This document shows, in pieces, positions 38,035-50,762 of a stretch of 64,000 nucleotides of DNA (the first letter of the stretch is position 1; each line of letters starts with the position of its first letter). The notes beneath the pieces were generated by a model. The model had not been told where the DNA came from and made no database searches. It saw only the letters and a program-made list of their open reading frames with translations. Origin of the DNA: Purshia tridentata (taxonomy: Eukaryota > Streptophyta > Magnoliopsida > Rosales > Rosaceae); contig QANT01000115.1 in assembly GCA_003254885.1 (NCBI GenBank), forward strand, positions 1-64,000. Direction: 5' to 3'. Position numbers and translations under genes: made by a program.

Positions 38035-40927
38035 TCATTCATTGGGCATTGGATTTTCTGTGCCAACCACTGGCGGTGGTGTTGAGCTTTCTGATCTATT
38101 TTCGGAAGATGGCCGATTCTCATTATCATTCCGACGGACACTTTCTATCATCTTCACTACATCCACCATTTTAGGTCGCTGATCTGGCATCCTTACCACG
38201 CAAGACATGGCGATCTGTAACATCTCTACCATTTCTTCCTCTATATTTAGATATCTCATCAGCTCTATGTCAAACACTTCTGCTGTCCACTCCTCTCGGA
38301 CAACTGAATGAACCCACCTGACCAAGTGGACAATCTCATCACCAGCAGTAGTATGAATGGGGGATTTTCCGGTGAGGAGTTCCAGTAACACAACCCCAAA
38401 GCTGTAGACATCAGCAGGTTGTGCTGCTTTCCGGGTGTCTGTCACTTCTGGAGCTCGGTAACCAGCAGCACGGGAGATAGGCGGAGCCAGTGAGCTCATT
38501 ATAGTTGTCAGACCAATATCAGAAACACAACCATACTGTTCTGGGTTGAGAAAGATATTTGAGGCTTTGACATTTCCGTGGACAAGCTTCCCCCCATTCT
38601 CTGTATGTATATGAGCAATTCCTCTTGCCGCTCCAATAGCTATTCTTAATCGGGTGTCCCAATCTAAAGGGATTCTATCCTCTCCTCTTCTACCTGTAAA
38701 TGGAAAGAACATTGCAAGATATATATTAATCTCTACAGTGACTGACCACTTTAGCAGTGCAGTATGGACAATGGAGTTAGAATGCCAAGCAGCAACACTA
38801 CAATGGAAAGAACCAGTGGAATATCATTTACACTAACAGGCTTTTCTTAGAAGAGACTTACTCCCTGATGTCCAAAAGATCACTTTGTATAGATTAACCA
38901 TGGATTCTCTTTGTTTCAACTCCTCATATTCCTAGGTCAAAGAAATGTTCAAGCCTTACAAAGGTCTGAGGCAACATAACATTAGTGCATAAGTGCACAG
39001 ACTCTCATGAACCTACTTTCTGTTGATGGGTGAAGCAGGTAGTTGAGATACCTCAAAACTCCATACCCTGTTAGTATTGTCATGCGTAAATTACAACTGG
39101 ACTCAAAAGCAGTTATCGTAGTTTTATGCTTAAAGCAACAGTAGCTTCTACAATTCAAAATTCAAGTGTCAAAACAATTCAAGTTTCAATAACCACAGGC
39201 ATATTAGCATTGTTACACGGGGAAAAAAAAAATCAAAAGTGGACTCTCCAAAGTCTAAATCATGTTCTAGGATAATACCTTAAAAATGTTTTGACCATAT
39301 ATCATACGACATCCAGAAGGCCAAGACACATTCTAATATTTGGCAAACGCCAAGACCATTTCAAAACGGTGACTGAAGCTAAGCCTCATAGTATTCCTCT
39401 AGGTTTTGAGCTTGTCCCAACTGGCAACTATCATATATTTAGTACAGTTCCCACAAATTACACAAAATGGTTGAATTATTTAAAAGCTTTGCCTCTCCTC
39501 CTAGTATTCCAACAATTTTAGCTACAGCAGAGTACTTATTAGAACAAAACCTCTATGAAATATGAAACTTAGAGGGCATTAACTTCCAAAACAAAAGCAC
39601 AACAATCAGCTATTTTCTTTGAACACTTTTCAATATAAAGAAAATTTAAAGTTACCAGATTAACTTTCAACAAGATGGAAGACAGGAACGTACCATGTAA
39701 CAAAGCTGAGACGCTCCCCTGACTGTAGTAATCATATACCATTAGCTTCTCATCTTTGGAATAATAATATGCTTTCAGTTCAACCACATTTTCATGCCTA
39801 ATATTGCCAACGACCTCCATGTGTTGCTCAAAGTCCCGCTTCCCAACATTTACATCCTTCAACCTCTTCACCACGACAATGGTTGCATCCTCTAATATTG
39901 CCTTATAAGCTGTACCAAATGTCCCCTTTCCAAGTACCTCAGCAGATGCCCTCAATAAATCCTCCAGATCAAATGCGTAATGACAACCCTCAAAGAAAAC
40001 CAGCCTATTATTCGCATCTTGATTCCTTGAAATCATTTTCTCGGGCGACATTTCTCCTTTCTGCAGCTTCCCAGAAAGCCCATCTTCCCTTTTTCTTCTT
40101 GAGCAGAAAACAAGTATCAGAAAAGCAAATGCTACAATACCCAAAACAGCACCAGCAACTATAATCCCTAATAATGTTGTCTCACCAAGCTTCCCACCAT
40201 TCTTAGATTTCGGATATGGTTTAGAGGAGGGTGGAAGAACCGGAGGAAGGCGAGGTGCTGAACTTGGAAAAGAAATGTTGTTACCAACAAACACAGACCT
40301 TGGAAACCTCTGTAGTGATTGGGGCACACTACCACTCAGATTATTGTTAGCTAAATTTAGCTGCTGCAATTTGCGTAATTCAAGATCGGGGATTGCACCA
40401 GAAAGTGAGTTGTTTGCAAGATTCAAGGCTGAAAGCTGAGTCAAATTGGAGAGGGAAACAGGAATGCTCCCATTGAAGTGATTGTTAGACAAATTGACAA
40501 TGGTGAGGTTCTTCCAAACTGAGAAGTCCCGAGGCAATGGCCCGGAGAAGTTGTTGAATTGAAGATAGAGAAAAGACAAGTTTTTGAGGTTGGAGAAATC
40601 AGAAGGGAACTGCCCATTTATCACATTGGATCTAAGACTCAAAATCTGCAGCCTTGAGATGCGGCTGAGAGTGTTGGGGGGTATCGGGCCGTTAAATCCA
40701 ATACCGGGCAATCGGACGGCTATCACATGAGACCTATCCTCACTACAAGTCACTCCAGTCCAGTGGTCACACACAGGAGTGCTGTTATCCCAGTTAAGAG
40801 AGCGAGAGTGAGGGAGATTGTTCACAAAGTCAAGCAAAGCTTGCTTATCTTCAACTGGGTCTGCATTTCCTTGCAAGAAAATCAAACCCACCAAGCAAAT
40901 CCAATACATAATGCAAAGACCTTTCAT
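38035..40927 (-). CDS. LRR receptor-like kinase, probable inactive (At4g23740-like), 2 exons
   Basis: Predicted 630 aa. Exons on the minus strand: 40927-39694 and 38693-38035. The ATG at 40927 is chosen because the open frame upstream starts only with GTG. Order: signal peptide ([20 protein letters not shown]), N-terminal LRR cap ending DHWTGVTC, about five LRRs (for example [19 protein letters not shown]), juxtamembrane Pro/Ser linker, one TM helix ([20 protein letters not shown]), and kinase domain. The P-loop [11 protein letters not shown] and Lys in VVVKRL are kept. The catalytic HRD is replaced by HGN (HGNVKASN) and DFG by DIG (VSDIGL), so phosphotransfer is unlikely. It probably acts as a plasma-membrane pseudokinase or co-receptor. 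The single intron at a conserved position within the kinase domain, after LLHG, fits this LRR-III clade. Confidence 0.94.
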
Positions 40928-42522
40928 TTCCCTCACTCCCCACTTAACAAGTTTCCATACACTTCAAGGAGAGAACGAGCTGTTTCTGCAGAGTTTCTCT
41001 TTTTGCATTGTTCTGGCCCTTCTGGGCTTTTCTGGCTGAAGATGAGCAAAACAAATACAGGAAAAATTTAAGTTAAAAATACAAAAGACAGAATGTAAAG
41101 CGAAAAGAGAAAGGAGAAAACACCAGACTTCGAGACAGTTGTCGAGAAAAAGCAGAGGTGACTCTGATAAATTTCTGCTATAAAAAAAATGAGCTTGCAG
41201 GCTTTGAATAATGCGCTTATAGTCAAAAAGGAGCTTATTTTATTATGGGCTAGGCACGTACCACCAGAAACCGAGCTTCTTTTTGTTCTTTGTTCTTTGT
41301 TTTCTTAGCTTTTGTCGTTCAAATTTTAAAAATAGCAGGAACCCAAGATTAATACATGGGAAATAGATTTCCTTTTTTTGTTTCAAAGTTTCAACAAACA
41401 AGAAAAATGTAAAACCAAGTACCCAGAAGCTCAAGTTACTTAGCTACAGAGAACAGTAGTACACAGTACATACCATTCGTTTTCAGATCTGACCCAACAA
41501 AGTCCTCTGGTTTTGGAAAGAACCCAAGTCAAAAATCTGAACAAACTCTGCCTCTGAGACCAAAACTATTCAAACAAACCAGTAATTAAGAAACACAGAC
41601 TAAAATGTGCGACATTATGTAATTGTATTAAAAAAAATAAACAAAAGAAAGAAAGAGACTCAGTCACTGAGTTAGTGTGAGTATTCAGAGAGAGAGAGAG
41701 AGTAGTGGAAACGTACAAGTTATGATGGCTCTAAACTGATGGTGCTTCAAGCTAAAAGAGCATCCAATATGAATTAACCTAAAAAAGAAACTGTTACACA
41801 AAAAACCAGGATTTTAGAAGTGTGTTTGGAATGAAATGAGAGTATGAAGGAGGATATATATGATAAATCATTAATTGCACCGTTAAAACCGCTGTTTCCG
41901 CTCTCGGTTTTGGAGGCTCTGATATAACCCCCTGCGTCTCGGCCAACGGGGTAAAACTGAAAGCTAACGAGCGGAGGGAGTGATGGGGAGTTATTATAAC
42001 GTGAACGGAGGGGTTACGGAATGAATCGTGACCCGGTGATCGACGGAACAACGTTATGGGGGTGGATGGGATTCGTTTGGATAGTGACGTGGTCTCGTCA
42101 TTGTCTGACATGTGGGCCTCTAATTTAATTTACCAATTTTTAACGTGCTCTGCTCTCGTCCTGTGCTGTCTTTTTTTTACGAAGAGAATTGCAGAGGAGG
42201 CCTTCGGTTAATTTTGGCCGCTTATTTAGGCTCCAAGATTCTGAATAGGTGTGTGTACGCCGTCCGATTGTATGATGATGTCTCATTGCCTTCTCTTTCC
42301 ATTTTTTTCTTAATCTAGTGATGCCAAGTTACCAACCAATTTATTATTTTCATTTTTTAATCCATTTAAATTAAATAGAATATTATGTCTATGGGTTGTT
42401 AACCACACTATACTATTCAAGTTAATTATCTCATTGTAAATGGGATTTACAATCTTGCAATTCAATGTTTTATCTTTGTCGTATTCATATTTCTCATACA
42501 CTTTTTTTCATTAATATCATCC

Positions 42523-43146
42523 AAACTATAAGAGGTGTACAAATATATCATTAAAAAAAATTACAATTAATCACCCAAACTTCACTTGATGGGATAATGT
42601 GGCACCTCCAATCACATTGTTTGTTAAATCTCAAATTTGTGTCCTTGAGCAAAACGAAAAAAATAAAATTCATTTTATTTCTATATAATTACTCTTAAAT
42701 ATTTTTTTTAAAGTATCTAATTTAAATAATTTTGCTTGTAAATTATATTTATAAACAAATAGAAAATTTAAAAATTAAAAACCAAAAATTAAAAAAATAA
42801 AAAGAAGAAAAAAATTGTTCTTTTTTTTTTAATTTTTTATGAAACAAAACTATTCTATCTACATAATTTTGCCTTTAAATTAGATAAAAAAGAGATTTAA
42901 CCTTAAATTAGTATAGAAAAATTTTAAAAAGAAAAAAAGTGTTCTATCTATATAAAGTAAACTTTCCATAAATTAAATTCCAATTAAATAAAAGTTTTTA
43001 AAATGTTAATTATATAGACATACCCTTGAGTTAACATAAATTTGATAAAACTTGATGGTAAATGTCATATTGTCACATATTATAGAATTTGAGTGGTTAA
43101 TTATAAATTTTTTTTATATGGTATATTTGCACACCTCCTATAGTTT
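42523..43146. mobile_element. 624-bp element with long terminal inverted repeats
   Basis: The left end AAACTATAAGAGGTGTACAA and the reverse complement of the right end AAACTATAGGAGGTGTGCAA are 18 of 20 identical. Similarity continues about 80 bp inward through ATATAYCAT, AATTA(A)YCAC and TAATRTG words. The interior is extremely AT-rich without an ORF. The long TIRs suggest a MULE-type or foldback MITE. No target duplication is evident. Confidence 0.65.
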
Positions 43147-44238
43147 AATTGGTTTAATTGGTGTTAGTACGACAACCCTTTCTCATATTTATAAATAAAA
43201 AAAAGTCATCTACATCATTGAGTATTCTAAATTTGATAAGTCCAATTAGTAATTAATGTATTACTCATGTATTTGATACATGTAGTTAATGTAGCATGTG
43301 GTCGGTGGCTCACGACATATGCTTGCCACATCATTTTGTAAAATACTCTATAAAACGTTTTGTAATCTACTACAAAGTCTACAATTGACATCACTCTTAT
43401 TAAAAGAAATGTAGATATGTTGAACAATTTTAAAGTATTTACATTTACTCATATATTATGGTAAGATTCTACAAGACTATAAGTCTATAAGTAACTTTCT
43501 CTATTTTTTATCCAAAAAACTGTCAACTTCTTTTGTGGTCCAAAATATGATAGTTCCTAATCTCATCTCTTCCCTAAAAGATAAGTTCGATGACCTAGTA
43601 ATTACTAAAAAATGTGATAAGTATTTTAATTAGGGAAATGTTAGCTTTTTCATTTCTACCTTTTTTTTGTCTTCTCTCTCGGTCTATTTTGCATTGTAGT
43701 CTAATAATTAAATTGATTGTCTAATGTTTTGTCCAAAAAAAAAAATTAATTGTTTATTTATTTGATAATAAATAAAATTTTTAATATAGTTAATTTTTTA
43801 CAAAATTTAGTTATCTTCTGTGTTATATCATATGATGAGGAAAATAAAGATGATAGATGTATCATTAATACACACTTGCACAAAAGTTTTACTCAAACAG
43901 CGAAAGTCAATATTATTTATTTTTTTCTAAAAAGCATTGGATTAATAGAGTTCCGCACTTCCCCCCAAAAACCAAATAAAGTTCCCGCCTTTAAAATTGG
44001 GCGTTAAAAAATGAAAAGTCAATGCAGTCAGTAGGGTTGTTGTATTGAACCAGGCAGCCTCCATTACCACTTTATCTCAGGCTCAGCACCTGTAAGTATA
44101 TGCACCAGCCAACCAACCCATTGTCCAATGTTCATTTAAAAAAAAAAAATTTAAAGAAGCAAAATTAATCTAAAGTTCTAAACCAAAAATAAAGATTAAA
44201 TAAAAAAAAGCAAAATAGATTGTAAAAGCATTGAGCTC

Positions 44239-44264
44239 TTCTCTCTCTCTCTCTCTCTCTCTCT
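44239..44264. repeat. (CT)13 microsatellite
   Basis: A perfect CT run in the spacer. Confidence 0.95.
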
Positions 44265-45521
44265 TGTGTGCAGTCTGGTTTTTCTTGTAGTTATTCAATT
44301 GTTTTCTTCCTCATATAATTTTTTTTTCTTGTTCTCAGAATCTCTAAGATGATATCAGTTGGAATAATACTATAAAAATAGTAATGATGGTGCATATAGA
44401 AAGTTAAACACAAAGCATCATATGAACTTTAGTCAATATAGCTATAAATGAGTATGTAATTAACAAATAACAATTAGTTTAAAACGTATTTATAATTTAC
44501 AAATTAAAAACAACCATGTGCAAAGATAGATAATAGTACTTGTGAAGTTGTGATAATGATTCGAATACTGAAAATATGTGTCGTGGCCCTCCTGGGTCCT
44601 TTTTCTGTTTATTTTACCCCAAATTTTGTCTTCTTCTTCCTTTTATTTTTCTTATTAATTTTTTTTATAGTAACAGTGTAACACCAACTCTGTCTTAGTG
44701 TCTTAGACTCTTAATGCATGTCTCTTTATAGCTTCAACCAACTATGAACTACCATCTCTTTTTCTCATCACAAATATATAATCTATATTCTAAATATTAT
44801 GGCCATTTGTTGTCCATGCTGGTTGGTGGAGATTCTAGAGAATGCTTCATGGTTCTATTTTAAAGCTAGTATGGAGGTTGATATATAGCTACCGTGGCCC
44901 CTCTGTGGATGAACCTCCCAGATTATGACAAGTGTCAACAACCTATCTTTTATTTGCAAGTCCTTTTATAAGGAGCTACTAGCTAGCAGCACCCAAATTA
45001 TTAAAGAAAAATGAAGGGCATGTTGCAATTGGAAGCTTGCTTGAATCAACTAGAGCCTTCCTCATGTGTGCTCTGATTTGGGTTGCATTCTTTTTGTAGC
45101 GTTGGAATTGCTTATTGTTGGATTTGAGGTGAAAGCGAAGGCAATGCATGGCATGGAAGCATGCAAACACAGATCATATGCAGCTGTCTAGTACTTGTTT
45201 AGCATTTTGATTTGCCAATTTTTGGCTTCATATACTTTGGAATTTGGATAGGGAATACTATAATAATTAAAAACATAAATAGTAATGAAATTGTAATGAC
45301 CTCAAAAAACTGAACTTCAAGCAATTGGCTTAATTAAATGACAAAACTGAACTTAATTATATGTCTTGGAAAGGTCAATAAGTACTCAAATATTTCAGTA
45401 AGAAAAACGAGATAATGTTACTCAGTCATCATTGTTGCTATTTATGTTGGGCATTCTTTGATTTCATTGAGGATTAGTTTAGTTTAGTTTTATTTTTTTT
45501 TATTTGACAGATAAAATAAAA

Positions 45522-45659
45522 GAGATTTTATATACATAAATATTTTATGCAAACCTTATGCAAGAAACTTATTCGGATATGATCTTATACAATAATTATT
45601 TATGCATAAAAAGCTTCTTGTATAGGATTAATATAAACATTTTTGTATATGATGTTTCT
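45522..45659. repeat. Imperfect foldback of about 138 bp
   Basis: The left arm (about 45522-45570) and right arm (about 45611-45659) are roughly 75-80% complementary by eye over more than 40 bp (for example left CCTTATGCAAGAAACTT, right reverse complement CCTATACAAGAAGCTT), with a 40-nt loop. A degraded MITE or an old hairpin locus. Confidence 0.5.
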
Positions 45660-46046
45660 CGGACTAAATATAGATGACTTGCATGTAGCTCCGAGAATCA
45701 CCATATAATAGGTGCCATGTTTCTTTTATTCTCATTTTTGCTTGTTCTATTTAATTATTACAAAAAGACACTACATATCAAATAAAATAATAAATTTTTG
45801 GGCATGAGTCATGACTGCTCTTTGGGATCAATGAGCCTCCACAGAAACTGAAGGACTAAGCTCTAATGAATTACACGACACTTACACATAGGAGACTAGG
45901 AGTAGTGGTTTTTTGTTTTTTAGCCCAAGCGCAAATAGTTAAGGGCTGGCCCAGCCCATCAGCATGAAAGCCGAACGTGCAAGAACTGTCAAAGAAATAC
46001 GTTTCTACTTCGTTTTATACCTTAGAAAATAAAATATTATCAACAA

Positions 46047-46118
46047 ATCAGAGTGGCGCAGCGGAAGCGTGGTGGGCCCATAACCCACAGGTCCCAGGAT
46101 CGAAACCTGGCTCTGATA
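46047..46118 (+). tRNA. tRNA-iMet(CAT): Initiator tRNA-Met (CAT)
   Basis: 72 nt that fold as a full cloverleaf. The acceptor AUCAGAG pairs with CUCUGAU, with A as discriminator base. The D-arm region is GTGGCGCAGCGGAAGCG. The anticodon stem GUGGG/CCCAC holds loop CCCATAA, giving CAU. The T-loop is GATCGAAAC in place of TTCGA. The A1:U72 pair, the three G:C pairs of the anticodon stem and the AUCGAAA T-loop mark the eukaryotic initiator rather than the elongator. No intron. A GCTCTGATATAATTTTG tail with a T run follows for Pol III termination. Confidence 0.96.
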
Positions 46119-46927
46119 TAATTTTGTTGATTTCCATGCATATTTTTTTTTTGGTTAGACCAGCATTCTAATACTTTGCAGCTCTGCATTTTGTCTTTGG
46201 CCAGTCAACTAGTCAAGGATGGTGGACAGGTTCATCATCTTGACATTTGAAAGTTGAATCCAGAATTCAGAAAAGTAGTGTTTGATGCTGTCCTATAACC
46301 TACCATGTGTGGCCAAAATGAATAATTCTATAACCCCTTTTCAAGAGCACCATGACTGGTCAAAAGGAAAATCATTTATCTCCTAAAATTTTCACCGTTA
46401 CTTTAATCATCAAATTCGATCTTTTTTTACTTTAGTTTTTTCTTTTGGCCAGCAAATCCTGTCTTATGTTCTGGCTTTCCATTTGTATAATCAGGACCAC
46501 ATTTAATTGCAGCAGTAGCAAGTGTACATTCATAACACATCATCATTATCTGGCATTCTTGATCAGAAGCTATCAGCTCCAGAAATTTTGGATTCATGGA
46601 TGAGTGCAACAGAATGAATCTTTAGTTTAAATAAAGAAATGTTTGTGGCAGGAAAGAAAGTAACAACATGATTAATCACTCTTGTTACTGGCTCTGCAGT
46701 CGATGTATAATTTCCATAGGCAAAGGTAATCCATGTACATTTAAGATTATAGCTACAATGGAGATAAACTAAAACGATATCTCCACTTGCTTTGAAGGAA
46801 AATCTATTATGAAACACCACCAAATTAAAGATGACCATTTTCTTATTGTATTGCAAATACAATAGTAGCTTTCATGAAGTAGTTTTCTTTGTATGCCTTC
46901 ATGTCAGGATCAAGAGGGTCAGTGCAT
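46119..46927. other. Spacer between tRNA-iMet and the epimerase 3' end
   Basis: AT-rich and probably partly the 3' UTR of the convergent epimerase gene. The ORFs at 46427-46609 and 46563-46862 have no recognisable pattern. Confidence 0.5.
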
Positions 46928-49589
46928 TTAACATGAAGGGAGAACAGAGAGCTCCAATCGGCTGGTCCATTCCTCACCAGGCTTCAAGCTGATTGGCTTT
47001 TCAATTGCTGCTCCATCAACACAAAGCATCTGTTTATACTCGTCGTCTCTGAGATCTACCATGGATTTCGATTTCTTCTCCCATGGATTCCAAACAACTA
47101 AGTACATGTACAGTTCAAGAACAAAACATTATTTGACTTTCAATAAAAAAGGGTGTATATATATATATATATATCATTTACCATTGACCTTAGGATAGAT
47201 GAAATTACACAAGTGACTAATAGATGCATGCCAACCAAGTATCTTGTGTACATGAAGAATAGGACACTATAACTTAAGTCTTAACTCTTAAGGACAAATG
47301 TTTCAACCTGATGTGCTAACATGGTACATGGAAGAAGGATGAAAAATAATCTGAGACACAAACTTTCTACGGCTTAATATCCTGATCCTCTAAGCCTACT
47401 GGTCTCCATAAGTTCCAAACTCCTAACTGCCTAATTTGACTTGTAAAAAATCACTCACGTTGCCCTGGCTTGCTAAATTGATCTGCAATCAATTCATTCA
47501 AGTAGAGGGGTTTCATTCATTTTTCTAATGGCTCCTTAAGCTCCTAAGTGCCGATTGATAAAGAGCATGAGAAGTGTTGTGATTCTAGGAAGCCAATATG
47601 TTACTGATAACATTTCATGAAACTGAGGTGAACAGCATGAGTCTTACCAACGTCTGGAAGCCCCTCCTTTCGTATGACGAAAGTCCTCTTTTTCTCATGA
47701 TCAAAGACAGCTATTGCACCTGAAGAACTAAGATAAACCCGGTCCACCTGCCCAAAATTGAACACTTCATAAGCAGGAGCATTTGGCTCCATTAACTAGT
47801 TGGGATGGTTTTGGAAAATAGGATTACCTCAGATTCAAATGTTAAGGCATCACCTTGTTCTGTAAAGCGCTCTCTTTGACATAGATTGTCCAGGTAGTCA
47901 AGAGTCTCCAGGCCTTCAATCCTTACTTCACTGTCATTTAAGGTTATTCAATGCTCAGAACTTTGTTAGAACTAAAATCACTCTACTAGCACTATTTATT
48001 GATATACTTGGTGAACAGAACTGATGTAGTCATTATTCTAAAATTAACCAAAAATATGATACCATTTCCTCCTTTTTAATTGAACTGATGGTGATCATGA
48101 TTTGATCTGCAAAGCTTTTGTTTTTGATACACTTGACATGTATATCATAAAATGAAGTAATGAATATTTCTGTATTGGACTGATGAGTGATCATGATGTG
48201 GCCTATAAAGTTCTCAGAATAATTCAAATTTCTCTTTTTTCTTTCTGCTAATGGAATGCTATGGCTGTTGCTGGCTTCCCTATATGATGCTTATAGAAAT
48301 TAAGAATACCAATCCCATTTTCAACTCTGAACGTTCTGTACCTGATATCAGAAATGGAGAAATATGTATGATACGCAAATGAGAAACTGAAAGGCTTGCA
48401 ATTGATGTTTCTGATGCGTGTTATCAGGGTTAGATTCCCTTCTGCTGCCAGTGAGACCCTAAGACGAAGCTCGAAACTGAAAAACATGATTCAAATCACT
48501 ATCTCAGAAAGAACGAATATTTCGATAGAAGTTCGTAAGGCATGAAATGATAAGACTTCGATTGTGTCAGTTGCATACTACGAGACATTTCATGATTCAA
48601 GCTCATACCTATGTGGCCAAATTTTCATATCTTCTTCCGATGGTTTGAGTAGCAAGTCGATGTAGGCTTTGCCATTAGAATCATTAGGATGTAGAGGTGG
48701 AGGATTGTCATCAATGACCCAAATCTTGTTCCCTGCAAAACCATTTTGCTCCGATGATCCGTTTCCAAACTAAGTACATATTGGAGCAAACCCATCAGTC
48801 AGAATTAACCATGGCTTGGTACATTATAATCTGGATATGTACAGATATATATACCTGTGGGAAACAGATTGGAATTCCTCCTCTCACTACTTTTGGGGGC
48901 TTAAAGATTGACTGTGTAGATGAAACAGAAAGAGGTGAGCTTGGGAGAATTGATCTATGGGCTTGCAACAACAATATTGTCACAATAATTAATCTAAGTA
49001 GTCCTCCATTAGACCAGATTGATTAGGGGAATATCAGCAAAAAATTCAAAAGAGACAAAGGAAAACAAAGCTGAGAGAAGGGAAAGTATTATACAAATTT
49101 CCTATTTGTTCATGATCTGTATGAACATATAGGAGTTGTTACTGGTAGAACTTTTTTCTACTGCAGAATGGTTCTGCAATATGAAGAACTTTACCTTATT
49201 ACTAATGAATAACATTTCTTCTCCACGTTCAGTCCTCCAGGACAGAACCTGGCCTCCCTGCAAGCTAACCTGGATTGAACTCAAGTAATAATATTAAAAT
49301 GCATGTAAGCTACAACTTACAAGGAACTTCTATGCCACTCAGATTGGCATGATATGTGTGAGCACCAAAGTCATGAATGAATGGCATTTTTCTTAATCAA
49401 TTAAGTGTGCATAACCATGCCTGATGGCTTGGAAGACATCCATTAAAAAATGGAAATATAGAGGCAACAGAATCTAACCCGAGCGGAAGCTCCTCGTGGG
49501 TTCTGAAGGAGAATTTGATCAATTCCATTCTTGTCCTTTGTAACTTCAACTGCTGCTCTCTGATCACAGGCTGCTCCAGATTGATCCAT
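46928..49589 (-). CDS. Putative glucose-6-phosphate 1-epimerase (aldose 1-epimerase superfamily), 8 exons
   Basis: Predicted 303 aa. Exons on the minus strand: 49589-49479, 49269-49195, 48911-48855, 48769-48609, 48476-48342, 47930-47828, 47747-47648 and 47097-46928, ending in TAA with the frame closing throughout. Landmarks: RGGIPICFPQFG (residues 72-83), SFAYHTYFSI with the likely catalytic His171, GLETLDYLDNL, VVVWNPWEKKS, and KPGEEW near the C-terminus, where the family supplies a catalytic Glu. This is the YeaD/apospory-associated protein C-like group, which interconverts alpha and beta hexose-6-phosphate anomers. No obvious transit peptide is present, so a cytosolic location is likely. 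The leader carries a (GA)17 repeat just upstream of the ATG. An alternative is an unspecific aldose epimerase. Confidence 0.92.
47156..47174. repeat. (TA)n microsatellite in epimerase intron 7
   Basis: A short AT run inside the last intron (47098-47647). Confidence 0.9.
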
Positions 49590-49635
49590 TCCAAGAACAC
49601 TAAGGACATCAATAGAATAAATAAGAAGACAGAGG

Positions 49636-49677
<42 letters not shown>

Positions 49678-50689
49678 AAACAAGACCTGGAAGGCTGGAA
49701 ATGACTTCCCCAACACTGAGAAAACAGCTTCAGAGCAGTAGAAAAAGAAAGGTCAGTTAGTCTTCAATCAAGCAGTTGAGAATCTGAACTTTCCCACGGA
49801 CCTTTCTGTGACAAACCCAATATTCCCGTGAGCTGAAACCAAAGTTCCAACAGCTAATTCAACTACCTTAATCTTTCTTCAACACCAATACTTGTCACAG
49901 AACATTACAGGATCTTCTCAATCCCATCAACAAATACAGACTCATAAAGAAATCTATATTCCCTCTTAATAAAAACCCAACTCTTACTTTTTGAACAGAT
50001 CCAACTTCTGTAAAAGAAATACCAGGATAAAAAGCACATGTAGTGACCACAGCAACAGTTTCCCAAACCAAATGAACAAAAACGTCTAAGATTCAAAATT
50101 GGACCAAACAGTCATAAAAGCCTACAAGCCTACAAAAAACAAAAAACATTTATGATGGGAACAGTTTGTCTAACAAAGAGAAGGAAAAATTGAACCCAAT
50201 GACATAGCATGAAATTGAGGTCGGCAAGACCTTTATGAAGAAAGATGAATCTATATTTTGAGTGCGACCTTGTTGTATTACTATTGATAAAGAAAAGATT
50301 GAAGGGGTGATCAGATATACAAGAAATCATAGTTCTTACTCCTTACGCATATCTCTAGGAGGGTCACTGATCATGATTCATTACTAGTCATAAAATAGTA
50401 CCACTTGCATATAACTATTTAAAAGGAAAACAAAATATATACTATTGTATTATATAGATGTACGTATAAGACATTGCAACCAGCCAGCCATGAAAGAATA
50501 AAAAAAGTCTGTGCTGGTTTCCACACGTGATATAGACAAGTCTGAACATGCGACCCTCATTAACAGAATTAACTACCCATTTTAAAAGGGAAAACAAAAG
50601 AAATGTGCAATTTGAAGGGTTGCGCTTAAAATATAACTTATTCTTAGTGCTCCCCCTTAGTTTGGTAAATAAAAGATTGATAACTATAA
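49590..50689. other. Epimerase leader/promoter and spacer
   Basis: Holds the (TC)17 run (leader of the minus-strand epimerase) and AT-rich promoter sequence up to tRNA-Phe. No further gene is recognised. Confidence 0.5.
49638..49671. repeat. (TC)17 microsatellite in epimerase 5' leader
   Basis: A perfect run, (GA)17 on the gene strand, 49 bp upstream of the start codon. Confidence 0.96.
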
Positions 50690-50714
50690 TGCGGTGAACG
50701 TGGATCGAACACGT

Positions 50715-50757
<43 letters not shown>

Positions 50758-50762
50758 CCCGC
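50690..50762 (-). tRNA. tRNA-Phe(GAA): tRNA-Phe (GAA)
   Basis: Minus strand, 73 nt, beginning GCGGGGATAGCTCAGTTGGG and ending TTCACCGCA with discriminator A. The anticodon loop CTGAAGA (anticodon GAA) is on the stem CAGAC/TCTG. The T-loop contains GTTCGATCC. One G:A opposition in the acceptor stem is the usual one in plant nuclear tRNA-Phe. There is no intron. Confidence 0.96.

Larger units (their letters stand above)
40928..46046. other. 5-kb spacer upstream of the LRR pseudokinase
   Basis: Contains the receptor gene's leader and promoter (to about 42.1 kb; GA microsatellite near 41688-41701). Beyond that is AT-rich sequence with a 624-bp TIR element, a (CT)n run at 44239-44264 and a foldback at 45522-45659. 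The ORFs at 41243-41434, 41794-42111, 43750-44007 and 44979-45170 show no domain pattern. Confidence 0.55.

Noticed and set aside
40928-40936. N-terminal extension of the LRR pseudokinase by three codons
   Set aside because: It begins with GTG; the first ATG at 40927 gives a normal signal peptide.
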